Below, one piece after another: positions 50,629 to 60,462 of a DNA stretch of 64,000 bases. Both the position numbers and the translations under genes were made by a program. The DNA is from Phycisphaerae bacterium (lineage in GTDB: Bacteria > Planctomycetota > Phycisphaerae > UBA1845 > Fen-1342): positions 1-64,000 of the forward strand of contig JANQNU010000058.1 of assembly GCA_028279405.1 (NCBI GenBank), written 5' to 3'. Numbering within the stretch: position 1 is the first letter of the stretch; every line of letters begins with the position of its first letter. Below the pieces are notes generated by a model. The model searched no databases. It worked only from the letters and a program-made list of their open reading frames with translations, and was not told the DNA's origin.

Positions 50629-52581
50629 ATGACGAATCTTAAGCAGTGCCAGAAGCAGATCCGGCCGGCGATTCAAACGGGCTCCACCCGTTTTCTTGAG
50701 GTACGACACAGGACCGGAGAAAAGCGCTGGCTGAATCTCATTCGATGGCGACTCGCTTCGATGACGACAGTCCTTGCGTTTGCGGGCTGTTCAGGGGTTG
50801 ACCGAAGTGTAACCAGTCCGCCCTCGTTCACGTCTGACAAAGGGCGTGTCTCATCCTTTGGTCGGTACGAAGGGTACTCCCCACAGCTGTACGATGAGTG
50901 GGTGAACTCCTCGGTTTACGTCAGCATGCGTGACGGGGTGCGCATCGCCGTCGACATCACGCGGCCCGCGGTCGATGGCGTAGCAGTGGACATTTCCTAT
51001 CCGGTGGTCTGGGCGCTGTCGCGCTACCACCGGAACTTTCTGGCCCCGAATCGTCAGGGCACCAACGTGGACGCTGTTGCCGGTCTACAGCGACTCGTGA
51101 AGCATGGATACGTCGTTTGCACAGCTGCGATCCGTGGGACTGGTGCCTCCTTCGGGCGTTGCGAGGAACCTTTTTCGAGCACCGAAACGGCAGACGCGGT
51201 CGAGTTGATTAGCTGGTTCGCCCAACAGCCTTGGTGCGACGGAAACGTAGGCATGTTCGGCCTATCCTACCTTGGGATCACCCAGTACATGGTGGCTTCC
51301 CACGCGCCACCCGCGCTGAAAGCCATCTTTCCGGATGTTGCTGGCTTCGACCTCTATGACTTCGTTCACGCAGGCGGCATTTTTAGGGAGGATGCCTTTC
51401 GGCATTGGTCAGACTCAACTCGCAGGCTCGACACGGAACTCGTTCCCCGGCCGGTCGACGCGGATCCTAGCGGCGATCTAATGCGAGCAGCGATCCGTGA
51501 GCACAAGGACAATTGGGATGTGATGCTTGGTTTTTCCTCGGCTCCCTTTCGTGATAGCGACTCAGAACTGCATGACTGGTCGAAGTACGGACCCTCGGCT
51601 CGCATCGAAGAAATTCGCGCAGCGGCGGTGCCGGCCTATCACTTCGGTGGATGGTTTGACGCCTTTGCACTGGATACGACGCTCTGGTTTGCGAACTACG
51701 CAGGCCCGCAGCGGATGACGATCGGTGCATGGTCCCACACCGAGTTGACACCCTACCGAATGGCCTTAATCGCCGTGGAACAACATCGTTGGTTCGACCG
51801 CTGGCTGAAAGGCATCCAAAACGGCGTCGATACCGAAGCGCCCGTGCGGTACGCCCTGATGCGTGGCCCCGGGGACTGGACTTGGGAAATCTCGAAAACT
51901 TGGCCCGTCTCGGTAACCAAGACACTTCGTTTTGCGTTGGATGCGGGCCCTTCTGGCTCGGTGGAATCAGTCAACGATGGGGTTCTCACACTCAGTCGAG
52001 GCGGTGCCGGGCACGACGTGTACCAAGTCGACCCCACGACAACGAGCGGATCGCATTCGCGCTGGGACGATGCGATGGGACAGGGCCCCATGAGTTATCG
52101 CGAACTTCGCGAGAATGATGGGAAGTCACTGACGTATACGAGCGCTGTATTGTCGGCAGACTTGTCTGTTGTCGGTCACCCCGTAGTACGGCTTTTTGTT
52201 ACATCGTCATCTGGCGATGCCGATCTGCACGTCCTGCTGGAGGAGGTGGACGAAGACGGTGGCGTGCAGTACGTCACTGAGGGGATGCTGCGGTCCTCTC
52301 TAAGGAGGCTCTCCGAGGCGCCCTATGACAACTTGGGGCTGCCGTTTCAGATGTGCCAGAAGGGCGATTCTCAGAGGCTGTCGAGTAATGAGCCCGATGA
52401 AATCCTGATGGACCTGCAGCCGACGGCCAACGTATTTGAAGCCGGCCACAGGCTGCGGATTTCGATCATGGGCGCTGACAGGGATAACACCGTGCACTCG
52501 CCTGTGGTAGATAACACACGGCTTCGTGTGTTTCGCGGGCCGGCGCACCCATCGGAGATCGCATTGCCAGTCCTGCAGTAA
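50629..52581 (+). CDS. CocE/NonD-type X-Pro dipeptidyl-peptidase-like hydrolase, lipoprotein
   Basis: The roughly 650-residue protein has a possible lipobox (AFAGCSG) near residue 45. An alpha/beta-hydrolase fold follows with the nucleophile in GMFGLSYLGITQ, the His in IGAWSHTELTPY, and the characteristic C-terminal jellyroll end MDLQPTANVFEAGHRLRISI. The family (X-Pro dipeptidyl-peptidases, cocaine esterase, acylases) cleaves peptides or esters, and the substrate here is unknown. The start is uncertain: ATG 50629 or a later site nearer the lipobox; a TTG at 50605 is also in frame. Confidence 0.82.
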   Translation: MTNLKQCQKQIRPAIQTGSTRFLEVRHRTGEKRWLNLIRWRLASMTTVLAFAGCSGVDRSVTSPPSFTSDKGRVSSFGRYEGYSPQLYDEWVNSSVYVSMRDGVRIAVDITRPAVDGVAVDISYPVVWALSRYHRNFLAPNRQGTNVDAVAGLQRLVKHGYVVCTAAIRGTGASFGRCEEPFSSTETADAVELISWFAQQPWCDGNVGMFGLSYLGITQYMVASHAPPALKAIFPDVAGFDLYDFVHAGGIFREDAFRHWSDSTRRLDTELVPRPVDADPSGDLMRAAIREHKDNWDVMLGFSSAPFRDSDSELHDWSKYGPSARIEEIRAAAVPAYHFGGWFDAFALDTTLWFANYAGPQRMTIGAWSHTELTPYRMALIAVEQHRWFDRWLKGIQNGVDTEAPVRYALMRGPGDWTWEISKTWPVSVTKTLRFALDAGPSGSVESVNDGVLTLSRGGAGHDVYQVDPTTTSGSHSRWDDAMGQGPMSYRELRENDGKSLTYTSAVLSADLSVVGHPVVRLFVTSSSGDADLHVLLEEVDEDGGVQYVTEGMLRSSLRRLSEAPYDNLGLPFQMCQKGDSQRLSSNEPDEILMDLQPTANVFEAGHRLRISIMGADRDNTVHSPVVDNTRLRVFRGPAHPSEIALPVLQ

Positions 52582-53008
52582 ACTGCGCTGCCTGAAACGT
52601 CGAGGAGCTTTTTCCTTTGTCGGAGTGATTGTCGATAAACCGGCTCCCCGATGTGTCTTTAAAGTGGCGTTCACCAAATCTTCTGCGGTTGCGGTAACCG
52701 AGGAGATGCAGATCAGCGCGCAGAAGCGATGGGGGCGGAAGTTCGCCGGGTTGCCGTCGCCGAATTCACGAAGAAGCTAGAATCCGCGTTTCCGGGCTCC
52801 AGAAGCCGATTTGGGCGACTTCTATCGGTGTCCAGTCACCCCGATTTTGAGCGGCGTAGCCGCCCAAAAAGAGCAGGTGAGCATCAGGTGAACAGGTGAG
52901 GGGATGTGACGTTCTCTTGCGACGCGGGATAGTCGGCAGGTCGGCTCGCCTGCGGTCTCCTGATCAATTGTTCTACTGCTCAATTCCGGGGGTTACCGAT
53001 GGCGTTTC
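52582..53008. other. Non-coding stretch with a short repeat shared with 57006
   Basis: No gene is seen. The block CTAGAATCCGCGTTTCCGGG (about 52777) recurs at about 57006 as CTAGAATCAGTGTTTCTGGG, and both are followed within 70 bases by GTCACCCCGAT. These may be remnants of the same lost element. Confidence 0.35.
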
Positions 53009-53165
53009 ATGTTCGAGAAGCGAGAGGTCTATCAGAAGGCGGTGGATCTTGCTGACGAGTTGGCCCGGCTCACCGAAGGGTTACGCCGTCGGGTCTGCAG
53101 TTCAAACAAACGACCTCAACGACGCGGCTTGCCCGAGTCCATCCGATCGGGCAATGACCCGGCGT
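53009..53165 (+). pseudogene. Remnant of a four-helix-bundle protein gene
   Basis: The frame from 53009 starts MFEKREVYQKAVDLADELARLTE, the usual N-terminus of the small four-helix-bundle (23S rRNA intervening-sequence-type) proteins. After about 25 residues the expected continuation is lost and the frame degenerates. Only the first helix is kept. Confidence 0.5.
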
Positions 53166-54185
53166 TCACCGCGAATTCGGAAGCTCCGTCTCTGCTCCTG
53201 CAAGTTCGATGATTGTGGCGATGAATCCGTCAGCGAGGCGGGCCATCTCGTCGTAGTTCAGGTTCTCGGCCCTGTCAGTTGAGGAGTGGTAGTGTGGATC
53301 CCTGAACTCAGAAGTGTCGGACATCATGATGCCGGGGTACCCGCTCCACCAGAACGCAGCGTGATCACCTCTCGATGCATGCTTGGAGTCGCTCGCAGCA
53401 CCGATTGAAGGGAGCGCTGTCTCATTCTGGAAGACGGAAACGACCCTATCCAGCAACGGAGCATTCTCCAGGTTGCTACCAAACGCGATGAAGTTCGCTT
53501 TCTTTGGGAGGTTGAGTGCGAAGATCGGATACTTCTGGCTGCCGGGCTTGTTCGAGAAGTACCCGACGCTATCAACCGCTATCATGGCGACGATGTTGTC
53601 CCCGTTTTCGCGGCAGTGCCTGGCGTATACCTTACTCCCCATCTGGATCCCCCAACTGAAGGGGTACTCTTCGTTTACGAAGAACACGATACGGACTGTC
53701 CTGTCGATCTTCGCGTCGCCAAGTCTTCGGGCGGCTGCCAGGAGCATCGAGACACCGGACGCATTGTCGTTGGCGCCGGGAGAATCGAACACCGTATCGT
53801 AATGTGCACCGATCACGAGAATCTCGTCTGCGTTCTTGTTCCCGGGGAAGCTGACCTCGATGTTCGCAACGCTTCCGTTGCCCATTTTGACTTCGATACG
53901 ACGCGCATCGAGTCCGGAAACGGAAAGCGCTTCGAGGAGCCATTGCTCCGCCGCAAGGATGTTCTGTGGTGTGTAGGCCGCGTTGCGGGGCCCAATCTGT
54001 GCGGAGAGTGTCCGAACGTCCCGCGTCATTTCATCCCTGAGCTGCACCTGAGCTTGGGTCAGCGGATCGTCCGATGGCGGGTGCAACGTCCCGGGTGAGC
54101 GGTGGACACATCCCTGGAGCATTCCCTGTCCCGCGAGAGCCGCGGACACAGCGAGGAGTTGGATGGCAACTCGAGCGAAATACAT
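53166..54185 (-). CDS. M28-family aminopeptidase, lipoprotein
   Basis: The 339-residue protein has a signal sequence with lipobox LQGC (about 23-26). The zinc-peptidase motifs are in order: VIGAHYDTV (about 122-130), GANDNASG (about 135-142), FFVNEEYP (about 170), IAVDSVGY and PHYHSSTD near the end. It should cleave N-terminal residues from peptides outside the cytoplasm. It follows a TetR gene by four bases, so both form an operon. Confidence 0.88.
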   Translation of the reverse strand: MYFARVAIQLLAVSAALAGQGMLQGCVHRSPGTLHPPSDDPLTQAQVQLRDEMTRDVRTLSAQIGPRNAAYTPQNILAAEQWLLEALSVSGLDARRIEVKMGNGSVANIEVSFPGNKNADEILVIGAHYDTVFDSPGANDNASGVSMLLAAARRLGDAKIDRTVRIVFFVNEEYPFSWGIQMGSKVYARHCRENGDNIVAMIAVDSVGYFSNKPGSQKYPIFALNLPKKANFIAFGSNLENAPLLDRVVSVFQNETALPSIGAASDSKHASRGDHAAFWWSGYPGIMMSDTSEFRDPHYHSSTDRAENLNYDEMARLADGFIATIIELAGAETELPNSR

Positions 54186-54189
54186 GTGA

Positions 54190-54870
54190 TTATTCCGGGT
54201 GATTGGTTTGCGAGTGGGCGTTCAAGTAGCGCAGGATCAGGTCCGCGGTCCTGGCCTTCAGTTCTTTGTGGCTGTACTTCAAGGCGAGTCCGGAGCGAGT
54301 TCCGAAGACGATGCGGCCTTGTGCGACATCCTGCGCGGCCAGCAATGCGAACTCGCATGCAGTCCGAGTTTGAGCGTCCGTTCTGTTTGGCATTCGCTCT
54401 GCAAGGAACGCGGCGGCGGATCGGAACATCGACGTGGCGTTCTTCCGAAAGCCGCTCATGTTCTCGTTTGCCGCCTCGCTGGGGCTGGTGTACAGGTGAT
54501 TGGTCACTGCTCGCACAACGCCGCGATGCTTGTGAAACAGGCTGACCATCAGTTCACACAGGGCCTCGACTCTCTCCACGAGTCCGGCGTCATCCAACGT
54601 ACTGAACAGGTCGCCCGCCTGTTTCGTTGCACAAGCCATGTAGCGATCGTGCAGACAGAAGAGAAGGTGTTCTTTGTCAGCCACCCGCCCGTAGACGGTG
54701 CCCACGGCACAGCCAGCCTTTGACGCGATATCGGCGACCGAGAGCTGGTCGAACTCACGGTCGACCAGCAACGCCTCAGCAGCCGAGAGGATTCGTTCGA
54801 GCGTGTCCGCGCTCCTGGCTTGGAGTGCAGGTTTCCCGGCTCGCGGTTTGTGTCCAGACGCAGAACGCAT
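54190..54870 (-). CDS. TetR-family transcriptional regulator
   Basis: The 226-residue protein has an N-terminal helix-turn-helix (RILSAAEALLVDREFDQLSVADIASKAGCAVGTVYGRVADKEHLL, about 23-67) and a helical ligand-binding C-terminal part. The start at 54870 is chosen because the longer frame to 54948 runs into a perfect palindrome at 54896-54917. It probably represses itself and the M28 gene. Confidence 0.85.
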   Translation of the reverse strand: MRSASGHKPRAGKPALQARSADTLERILSAAEALLVDREFDQLSVADIASKAGCAVGTVYGRVADKEHLLFCLHDRYMACATKQAGDLFSTLDDAGLVERVEALCELMVSLFHKHRGVVRAVTNHLYTSPSEAANENMSGFRKNATSMFRSAAAFLAERMPNRTDAQTRTACEFALLAAQDVAQGRIVFGTRSGLALKYSHKELKARTADLILRYLNAHSQTNHPE

Positions 54871-54895
54871 GGGTGATGACACTCCCAATAACACG

Positions 54896-54917
54896 AATTC
54901 GAATCCGTATTCGAATT
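54896..54917. promoter_or_regulatory. TetR-type operator palindrome
   Basis: AATTCGAAT-CCGT-ATTCGAATT is a perfect 22-bp palindrome just upstream of the TetR start. Confidence 0.7.
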
Positions 54918-55010
54918 TATGCCAACTTTGATTCCGTGTCAATCCCATTTCCAGTCCCGTTCAATCGTGTCCCGTCGCTGTCGGGCACACCGTGCCGATT
55001 TGAAACATCT

Positions 55011-55892
55011 TTAGGCGGATGAACTGGACGCCCAGTCTCTAGGGGCTTGGCCGAACTGCCGCTTGAACTCCCGACTGAACTGCGACTGACTGTTGTACCC
55101 CACGGACGCTGCGACCTCGCCGGTACGCATCCCGGCGGCCAGTTGCATCGCCGCCGTGTTCAAGCGGAACTGCTTGATGAACTGGATAGGGGCCATCCCA
55201 GTGGCCTTTTTGAAGTTGCGATGGAACGCGGCTCGGCTCATGCCGGACCATCTGGCCAACTGGTCAATTGTGAGTTGCTCGTTGATGTGATCGCGCAGGT
55301 AGCACACGGTCTCCGCGATCTTGTGCGTCTCTCCAAATCGTCGGCGGAGAACCGGGCCCAGAGGGCTGGTCAAAAGAACGAAGTACACCTCGGTGAGCCG
55401 ACTCTGCGCCAGCGCACGCTTCGAAGTTGGGTCGTCGATCAACTCAAGCAGTCGCAGCATGGCGTCCGCGAGTTCCTCAGACACGATGCCGACCGCAAGC
55501 CCCTCGGGCATCGCCGCTCCGGACGCAGAATCGGAATCACAGCCACGGGTTGCTGATATCGCTGCGATGAGTTCCCGGAGGAGGATCGCGTCGAATTCGA
55601 GCGAGACGCCGAGGACTGGTTCTCTTGACGTTGCCTTTGGGACGTCCGATTCCACGGGGACGGGCATGGTGCAGCAGATGAAGTGCCGGTCGTCGTAGGT
55701 ATGAGTCTTGCCGTTGGAGAACACGCGCTTTGCACCGCTCGTGTTGAAGCAGATGCGAGGCGTGTAAATGGCGGGCGTCCGCTCAATCGGTCCGGAGATT
55801 CTGTACAACTGGACGCCGGGAATGCCGGTCGCGGTGACACCCTCCTGGGTTGCATGACGTTTCACGATCGATCGAGCTGATAGCCGGCTCAT
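55011..55892 (-). CDS. AraC-family transcriptional regulator (AraC_N type)
   Basis: The roughly 293-residue protein has an N-terminal cupin-like AraC_N domain (PAIYTPRICFNTSGAKRV...). Two C-terminal helix-turn-helix motifs follow (LTIDQLARWSGMSRAAFHRNFKKATGMAPIQF and GEVAASVGYNSQSQFSREFKRQFGQAP). It is divergent from the alpha/beta hydrolase and likely controls it. The start is uncertain; an ATG at 55949 is also in frame. Confidence 0.85.
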   Translation of the reverse strand: MSRLSARSIVKRHATQEGVTATGIPGVQLYRISGPIERTPAIYTPRICFNTSGAKRVFSNGKTHTYDDRHFICCTMPVPVESDVPKATSREPVLGVSLEFDAILLRELIAAISATRGCDSDSASGAAMPEGLAVGIVSEELADAMLRLLELIDDPTSKRALAQSRLTEVYFVLLTSPLGPVLRRRFGETHKIAETVCYLRDHINEQLTIDQLARWSGMSRAAFHRNFKKATGMAPIQFIKQFRLNTAAMQLAAGMRTGEVAASVGYNSQSQFSREFKRQFGQAPRDWASSSSA

Positions 55893-56045
55893 TCCATCAG
55901 TATTAAGGGAATACGGACGTATAGCAACGGTCACGAGACGATTGTGCAAAAGATAGAGCCGATTGATGCGAGAATCCTCTGCTGTTCGAAAGTATTATGC
56001 TCCTGTCGCGGATGTGTACGTGGAAGCCGACGAAGAGCCAATGAC

Positions 56046-56987
56046 ATGACGGCGGTTGCTGACAACAAGATCGAAGTTCGATTCAAGAGCCAGGGCGTTG
56101 CGCTTGCGGGCATCCTGCACGTGCCGGATGACTTCAGCGAGGACGGCAACTACCCGGCGGTGATCTTCTCGCCTCCGTTCAACCAGGTGAAGGAGCAGAC
56201 AGGAGCGGTGTACGGGCGTCACCTTGCTGAAAGAGGATATGTGACCCTCGTGTTCGACCATCTTGGATACGGGGATAGCGGGGGAGAACTACGCAACAAC
56301 GAGAACTCGTTCGTCAAGATCGAGAGCATCCGCGATGCCATCAGCTACATGGGCACGCTGGACTTTGTGGACGGCAACAACCTGTACGGCCTGGGTGTCT
56401 GCGCGTCGGGCGGCTACATGGCGCTTGTCGCCACCACAGATAAGCGCCTCAATGCCATCGCATCCGTCGTGGGGATGCTTGGCAACCAGGCAAGCTACTT
56501 CGAAACCATGGATCGCGAAACGGTCACGGCATTGATCGCGGCACAGAACGCCGGGCGTCAGAAGTACTACGAAACAGGCGAAGTCGAGTATGTCGATGCA
56601 TTGGGGCTGGAAGCGGCGGCGGATCTGCCAGCGGACGATCTGGTTCGCGAAGGGTATGACTTCTACATGACCGAGCGTGCTGGCGCGCAGACTTATCCGA
56701 ACTACTCGCACTTGGCTCCGTCGTTCATGCTGGAAGCCCCGATGTTGGCTGACGCGACGGCCTATGCACCGTATCTCTACATGCCGGTCATCGTTATCAC
56801 GGGCACTGAAGCCATGACCAAGCCCTTGAGCGAGGCCTTTTTCGAGAAAGCGTCGCAGCCGAAAGAATATCTTGCCGTCGAAGGTGCAACGCATATCGAT
56901 CTTTATGACGTCGAAGGCAAGGTCAACAAAGCGGTTGAAGCGATGGATGCGTTCTTTAAGAAGCACAGCAATGCCAAGGGCGAATGA
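56046..56987 (+). CDS. Alpha/beta hydrolase, YcjY/dienelactone-hydrolase-like
   Basis: The 313-residue protein has the order VIFSPPFNQVKEQTG, VFDHLGYGDSGG and the nucleophile elbow GLGVCASGGYMA. In the last, the nucleophile position is probably Cys (G-x-C-x-x-G), as in dienelactone hydrolases and YcjY. The acid may lie in GTEAMTKPLSEAF and the base in GATHIDLYD. The N-terminal part to 56045 is not conserved and is left out. It is divergently paired with the AraC regulator, a common layout. Confidence 0.8.
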   Translation: MTAVADNKIEVRFKSQGVALAGILHVPDDFSEDGNYPAVIFSPPFNQVKEQTGAVYGRHLAERGYVTLVFDHLGYGDSGGELRNNENSFVKIESIRDAISYMGTLDFVDGNNLYGLGVCASGGYMALVATTDKRLNAIASVVGMLGNQASYFETMDRETVTALIAAQNAGRQKYYETGEVEYVDALGLEAAADLPADDLVREGYDFYMTERAGAQTYPNYSHLAPSFMLEAPMLADATAYAPYLYMPVIVITGTEAMTKPLSEAFFEKASQPKEYLAVEGATHIDLYDVEGKVNKAVEAMDAFFKKHSNAKGE

Positions 56988-56999
56988 CCCCGACTCACT

Positions 57000-57328
57000 G
57001 TGAAACTAGAATCAGTGTTTCTGGGCCCCAGGCGCGGATCCGTCACCCCGATGGTTGGCCTGGTGAGCTTCCTCGAATAACTCGATGCTGTCGGAGGCGG
57101 GACGCCGGCATTCATGGTGCTGGAGCAACTTGCGCGAGGTGATGTGTCGGTCCGCAGCGATATCTACGCGCTGCGCTTGGCCTTGCATGAGTTGCTGGGC
57201 TCTTGTCGCCCACGCACGAGAAGATCGCTCCGGCAGTTGTCCGGCAGGTGGATCCAGGAGCACCGCATCCAAATGTAACAGCAACCTGACCGTTGAAAGA
57301 CACCGAGGGTTTCGTCGCCGCAACGGCC
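57000..57328 (+). pseudogene. Remnant of a Ser/Thr protein kinase gene
   Basis: Between about 57112 and 57200 the frame reads MVLEQLARGDVSVRSDIYALRLALHELLG. Its VRSDIYALxxxLxELL block is the kinase subdomain IX helix seen in planctomycete kinases. No other kinase motif is present and stops flank it, so it is a decayed fragment. The start of the gap (57006) holds the second copy of the short repeat also seen near 52777. Confidence 0.5.
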
Positions 57329-58285
57329 CTATTTCCTTCGTCGCAGCGCGAATATGCTAGTTGTCATGCTCAAGAGCAGGAATGAACTCGGTTCGGGAAG
57401 CACCGTAAACGCAACTACATCATGGGGCGAAAGTGTGCCATCAGGAATTCCGAAACTACTGTCGGGATCCCAAGCAGCAGTCATAGTTAGAGCGTAATCG
57501 CCCGGTACTGCCCCGCCTAAGAATGCGACACTGGCGTCATCAATGAGCAAGCCCGATAGCGGGTTCATCTCGGTGTTAGAGAGGATTTCGATGGTAAGGT
57601 CGCGGCCAGATGTTTGAACCATGCCGATCTCGATATCGGCTTCCAAATAATTGCTCACGGTCGGCGTTTCCTGCCAAGTGAAGTGCTCTGGAAGTGAAAA
57701 CGTGACCGTCGAATTGGCCGAGATGAAGTTAACCGGCGACGGGTCAATCAGATCCATCTGTTCTTGATTGTTCTGTTGAAACTGCCAGGACAACCCAGCA
57801 ATGACTGTTGGAGCGCTTGGGTCGTCGATTGTCGAGACGGCACCCCGTAGACCCGTATTCTGGGCACTGGGCTCTTGAAAAATGGAACCGTTATCAAACC
57901 TGATTCTTAGCGGTCGGCGATCACGAGCACCTTGATTGGACGCAATCTTTGAGCAAGTGATCCTACTATCGCCGTTCGCATCGGTCCTGCCTGACATGCT
58001 CCCAAACGCGCAGACAATCGGCAGCCATATGCCGCCCCTTGTTTGGTACTCCCATCGGTACGACTTCGATGCTGGCCCACCCAAGACGACGGCGGTGTCC
58101 CAAAACGGTCCCCGTTTGTACAAGAAGGGTCCGGCGTTCGCGACTTGGGAACCTGCAAGAATTATGGCAATCGCACCGATAGCAAGGCGAGAACCAATCG
58201 AAGTCACTTGGGATATCTGTCGTCGGCGTGAATTCCTGTGTTCATGTTTCAGGCAAACTGCGCTGTTCATCGAGCCGTGCTCCAT
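57329..58285 (-). CDS. PEP-CTERM sorting-domain protein
   Basis: The 318-residue protein has a signal peptide (IGAIAIILAGSQVANA, about 33-50) and a strand-rich body. It ends in the PEP-CTERM signal VLPEPSSFLLLS...FALRRRK: Pro-Glu-Pro, a hydrophobic helix and a basic end. The motif directs surface sorting in species with an exosortase. An inner ATG at 58270 is an alternative start. Confidence 0.85.
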   Translation of the reverse strand: MEHGSMNSAVCLKHEHRNSRRRQISQVTSIGSRLAIGAIAIILAGSQVANAGPFLYKRGPFWDTAVVLGGPASKSYRWEYQTRGGIWLPIVCAFGSMSGRTDANGDSRITCSKIASNQGARDRRPLRIRFDNGSIFQEPSAQNTGLRGAVSTIDDPSAPTVIAGLSWQFQQNNQEQMDLIDPSPVNFISANSTVTFSLPEHFTWQETPTVSNYLEADIEIGMVQTSGRDLTIEILSNTEMNPLSGLLIDDASVAFLGGAVPGDYALTMTAAWDPDSSFGIPDGTLSPHDVVAFTVLPEPSSFLLLSMTTSIFALRRRK

Positions 58286-58446
58286 GTATGAGTCGAATCG
58301 TCTTGGTGAAACTCGTCACCAAATAGCGGTAGCGTGAGCCGCGCTATCGCTCTGATCGGTCGCGGCGTAATTATAACGAAATAAATATTCTGCTGACGGC
58401 TGCGGAGGCCGGAGACAAAGATTTTGACACAAGTCGGCGTTCGTTG

Positions 58447-58962
58447 TCATTTTTGGGCTTCGCCATCCGACAGAGCGGAAGCGGCGCAACGATCGATCGA
58501 GTCCAGGGTGACTCGTGGGGAAAGGAAGCTTAGGTGGTGGGCGGCGTGGGCAGCATGGAACTGGTTGAATTCTTCGCGGGACATCCTGCCAAAGCCCGGG
58601 TGTGCGTGAAGTGGGCGTGTCGACTGTTGGAACTCGCGAACGCAGTTCTCGAGTTCGACGAGTTCCGCCGCGTCATCAAGATTGGCGGAAGGGACGAACA
58701 TGCTTGCGGTCCGCACTCCTTGAATTGAGTTGCCCGCAAGCAGGCGAGGCAAAGCGAAATGACGGAGCAGCGGGCGCATCGGCAGCCCGAGTGCTGTCAT
58801 CCACATAGGGTAGCCTTGCATGTTCGCTTCTATTGTCAGCCTGATGTGATTGCATATCTGTGCAAGGCTCCAGTTTCCGTTGCGTAGGTACCCGGTTTCG
58901 AGGAGTCGCCTGCACTCTGCGACAGTGTCGTCAAGATTGTCCAGCTTGAGTTCGCGTCGCAT
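58447..58962 (-). CDS. DUF1569 (DinB-like) protein
   Basis: The roughly 171-residue helical protein has the family features: LDNLDDTVAECRRLLETGYLRNGNWSLAQICNHI near the start, and MSREEFNQFHAAHAAHHLSFL near the end with possible metal-binding His. The fold resembles DinB four-helix bundles. The function is unknown. An in-frame ATG at 59022 is less likely because it overlaps the retropepsin gene's end. Confidence 0.8.
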   Translation of the reverse strand: MRRELKLDNLDDTVAECRRLLETGYLRNGNWSLAQICNHIRLTIEANMQGYPMWMTALGLPMRPLLRHFALPRLLAGNSIQGVRTASMFVPSANLDDAAELVELENCVREFQQSTRPLHAHPGFGRMSREEFNQFHAAHAAHHLSFLSPRVTLDSIDRCAASALSDGEAQK

Positions 58963-59018
58963 GGTACTACGTCTCTTCGATTCGCCGGTATGTTGTTCGC
59001 ATCGCGCACGCATCGCGA

Positions 59019-60323
59019 TCAATCCGCCGGCAATTCCCTCCGAGGGAGGAGGTCCTCGGCATGGATCTCGAATTGCAGCACGGAGCCCCTGCGATCAAGC
59101 TCGAAGACGCGACGTGTACCGGGCGGGTCGGCGATCAGTGAAGCGATTGTGAAGTCGAGTCCTGCGCCCGCGAGCGGTCGGCCATCGACCGCGACGAGAC
59201 GGTCGCCGGCCATCAACCCCGCCGCCGCAGCACTGCTCGCCGGCACGACGGCCCTCACTTCAAGGCCGCCGGCCCCGTCGGACGCAATGATGAACCCATG
59301 TCCGACAAACGGGCTCGGGAAAAGAGGCTCGCGATCCAAGTAAGGGAAGGCGGTGATTGCCCGGTTGGGGTAATCAATGACTGTGTAGTAGGGGAACGTA
59401 CCACTGACGCCGATCAGGCCAACCACCGGCTCACCAATGGCTGCGGCTACGCTGCTCAGGAGCGCAAACTCATCGACAACCACGACCACGTCGCCCGGAA
59501 GCGTCATGCTGCCGGTTATCACCGTGTCAGAACGACGATAGCTGCCGACGATCGTGTTCCCCTGGTTGTCGAATGTAATCATGGGCACGCCGGGCGTATT
59601 CGGCGGGGCCACAGACTCCCAATAGTCCGTGTACGCCAGACTGTTGATCGCGCCGGTGTCGAAAAGACATACCTGCTCATCGGATCGAGTGGTCAACCGG
59701 CATGGGACCACAAGATACCCACTAGAGTCGTCAAAGGTCGTCGATCGGCCCTTCCGTTCGGTGCGCCGGGGGCGGGAGATCGGCTCTCCAGCTGCCATCA
59801 GCCAAATCTCTTGCGCGGGGTAGTGCAGTCCCACCGCGAAGCCGGCGAAAAAGTCGTTGCCGACCACACCCTTGATCGGACCCGGGAGTCCAGGGTAGGT
59901 CATTTCCGCCTCGATCCAATCGACAAGCGTGATCGTGCGACGGCCAATCTCGACGGCGCCGATCCGAGCCTGGTGCTGGCCACCGACAATCCCAATGTGG
60001 CTCGCATGACCGGCGTCCACCACGGTGGTGGGTGACCCGGTGTCGTATCGCATGAGCACCGGATCACAACCATCAAACGAGACCTCCAGAAACACGCCGT
60101 AGCTGCGAACGAGCATGGGCGCGATTCGGGACGGATTGTCGACTTTCGCGCGGTCCTCCGGGCATTCAGGCACTGCGGTCGATCGACTCGCCCCCGTCCG
60201 ACACCCCATGGCACTCAACAGGGTCACCGCGACGGCGCACCCGAGAAGAGCTCCTGCAAGCGCGCGCGCACCAGTAACGCCGAGCCTCTCGTGCTTGTTC
60301 TTCGGACGGCCTTTCGCCAACAT
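59019..60323 (-). CDS. Retropepsin-like aspartic protease lipoprotein with PDZ domain
   Basis: The 434-residue protein starts after GAGGAGG. It has a lipobox (LLSAMGC, about 34-40). Two aspartic protease-like motifs follow: MRYDTGSPTTVVD (about 90-102) and CLFDTGAINSLAY (about 215-227). A C-terminal PDZ domain has VRAVVPASSAAAAGLMAGDRLVAVDG. The second motif DTGAINS is the retropepsin type. It probably works in the periplasm or at the membrane; the substrate is unknown. Confidence 0.8.
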   Translation of the reverse strand: MLAKGRPKNKHERLGVTGARALAGALLGCAVAVTLLSAMGCRTGASRSTAVPECPEDRAKVDNPSRIAPMLVRSYGVFLEVSFDGCDPVLMRYDTGSPTTVVDAGHASHIGIVGGQHQARIGAVEIGRRTITLVDWIEAEMTYPGLPGPIKGVVGNDFFAGFAVGLHYPAQEIWLMAAGEPISRPRRTERKGRSTTFDDSSGYLVVPCRLTTRSDEQVCLFDTGAINSLAYTDYWESVAPPNTPGVPMITFDNQGNTIVGSYRRSDTVITGSMTLPGDVVVVVDEFALLSSVAAAIGEPVVGLIGVSGTFPYYTVIDYPNRAITAFPYLDREPLFPSPFVGHGFIIASDGAGGLEVRAVVPASSAAAAGLMAGDRLVAVDGRPLAGAGLDFTIASLIADPPGTRRVFELDRRGSVLQFEIHAEDLLPRRELPAD

Positions 60324-60462
60324 TCGCGACCTCCTCAATAACGGTCCCAGCACCATCGTACACGGTTACCGAGTTCAGCATTAGCCTCGAAGAACCTGAC
60401 ATCCCAGCTGGCGCTTCGCAGTATCGAGCAGGCGAACAACTGTTCTGCGGTCGGAATGCGCG

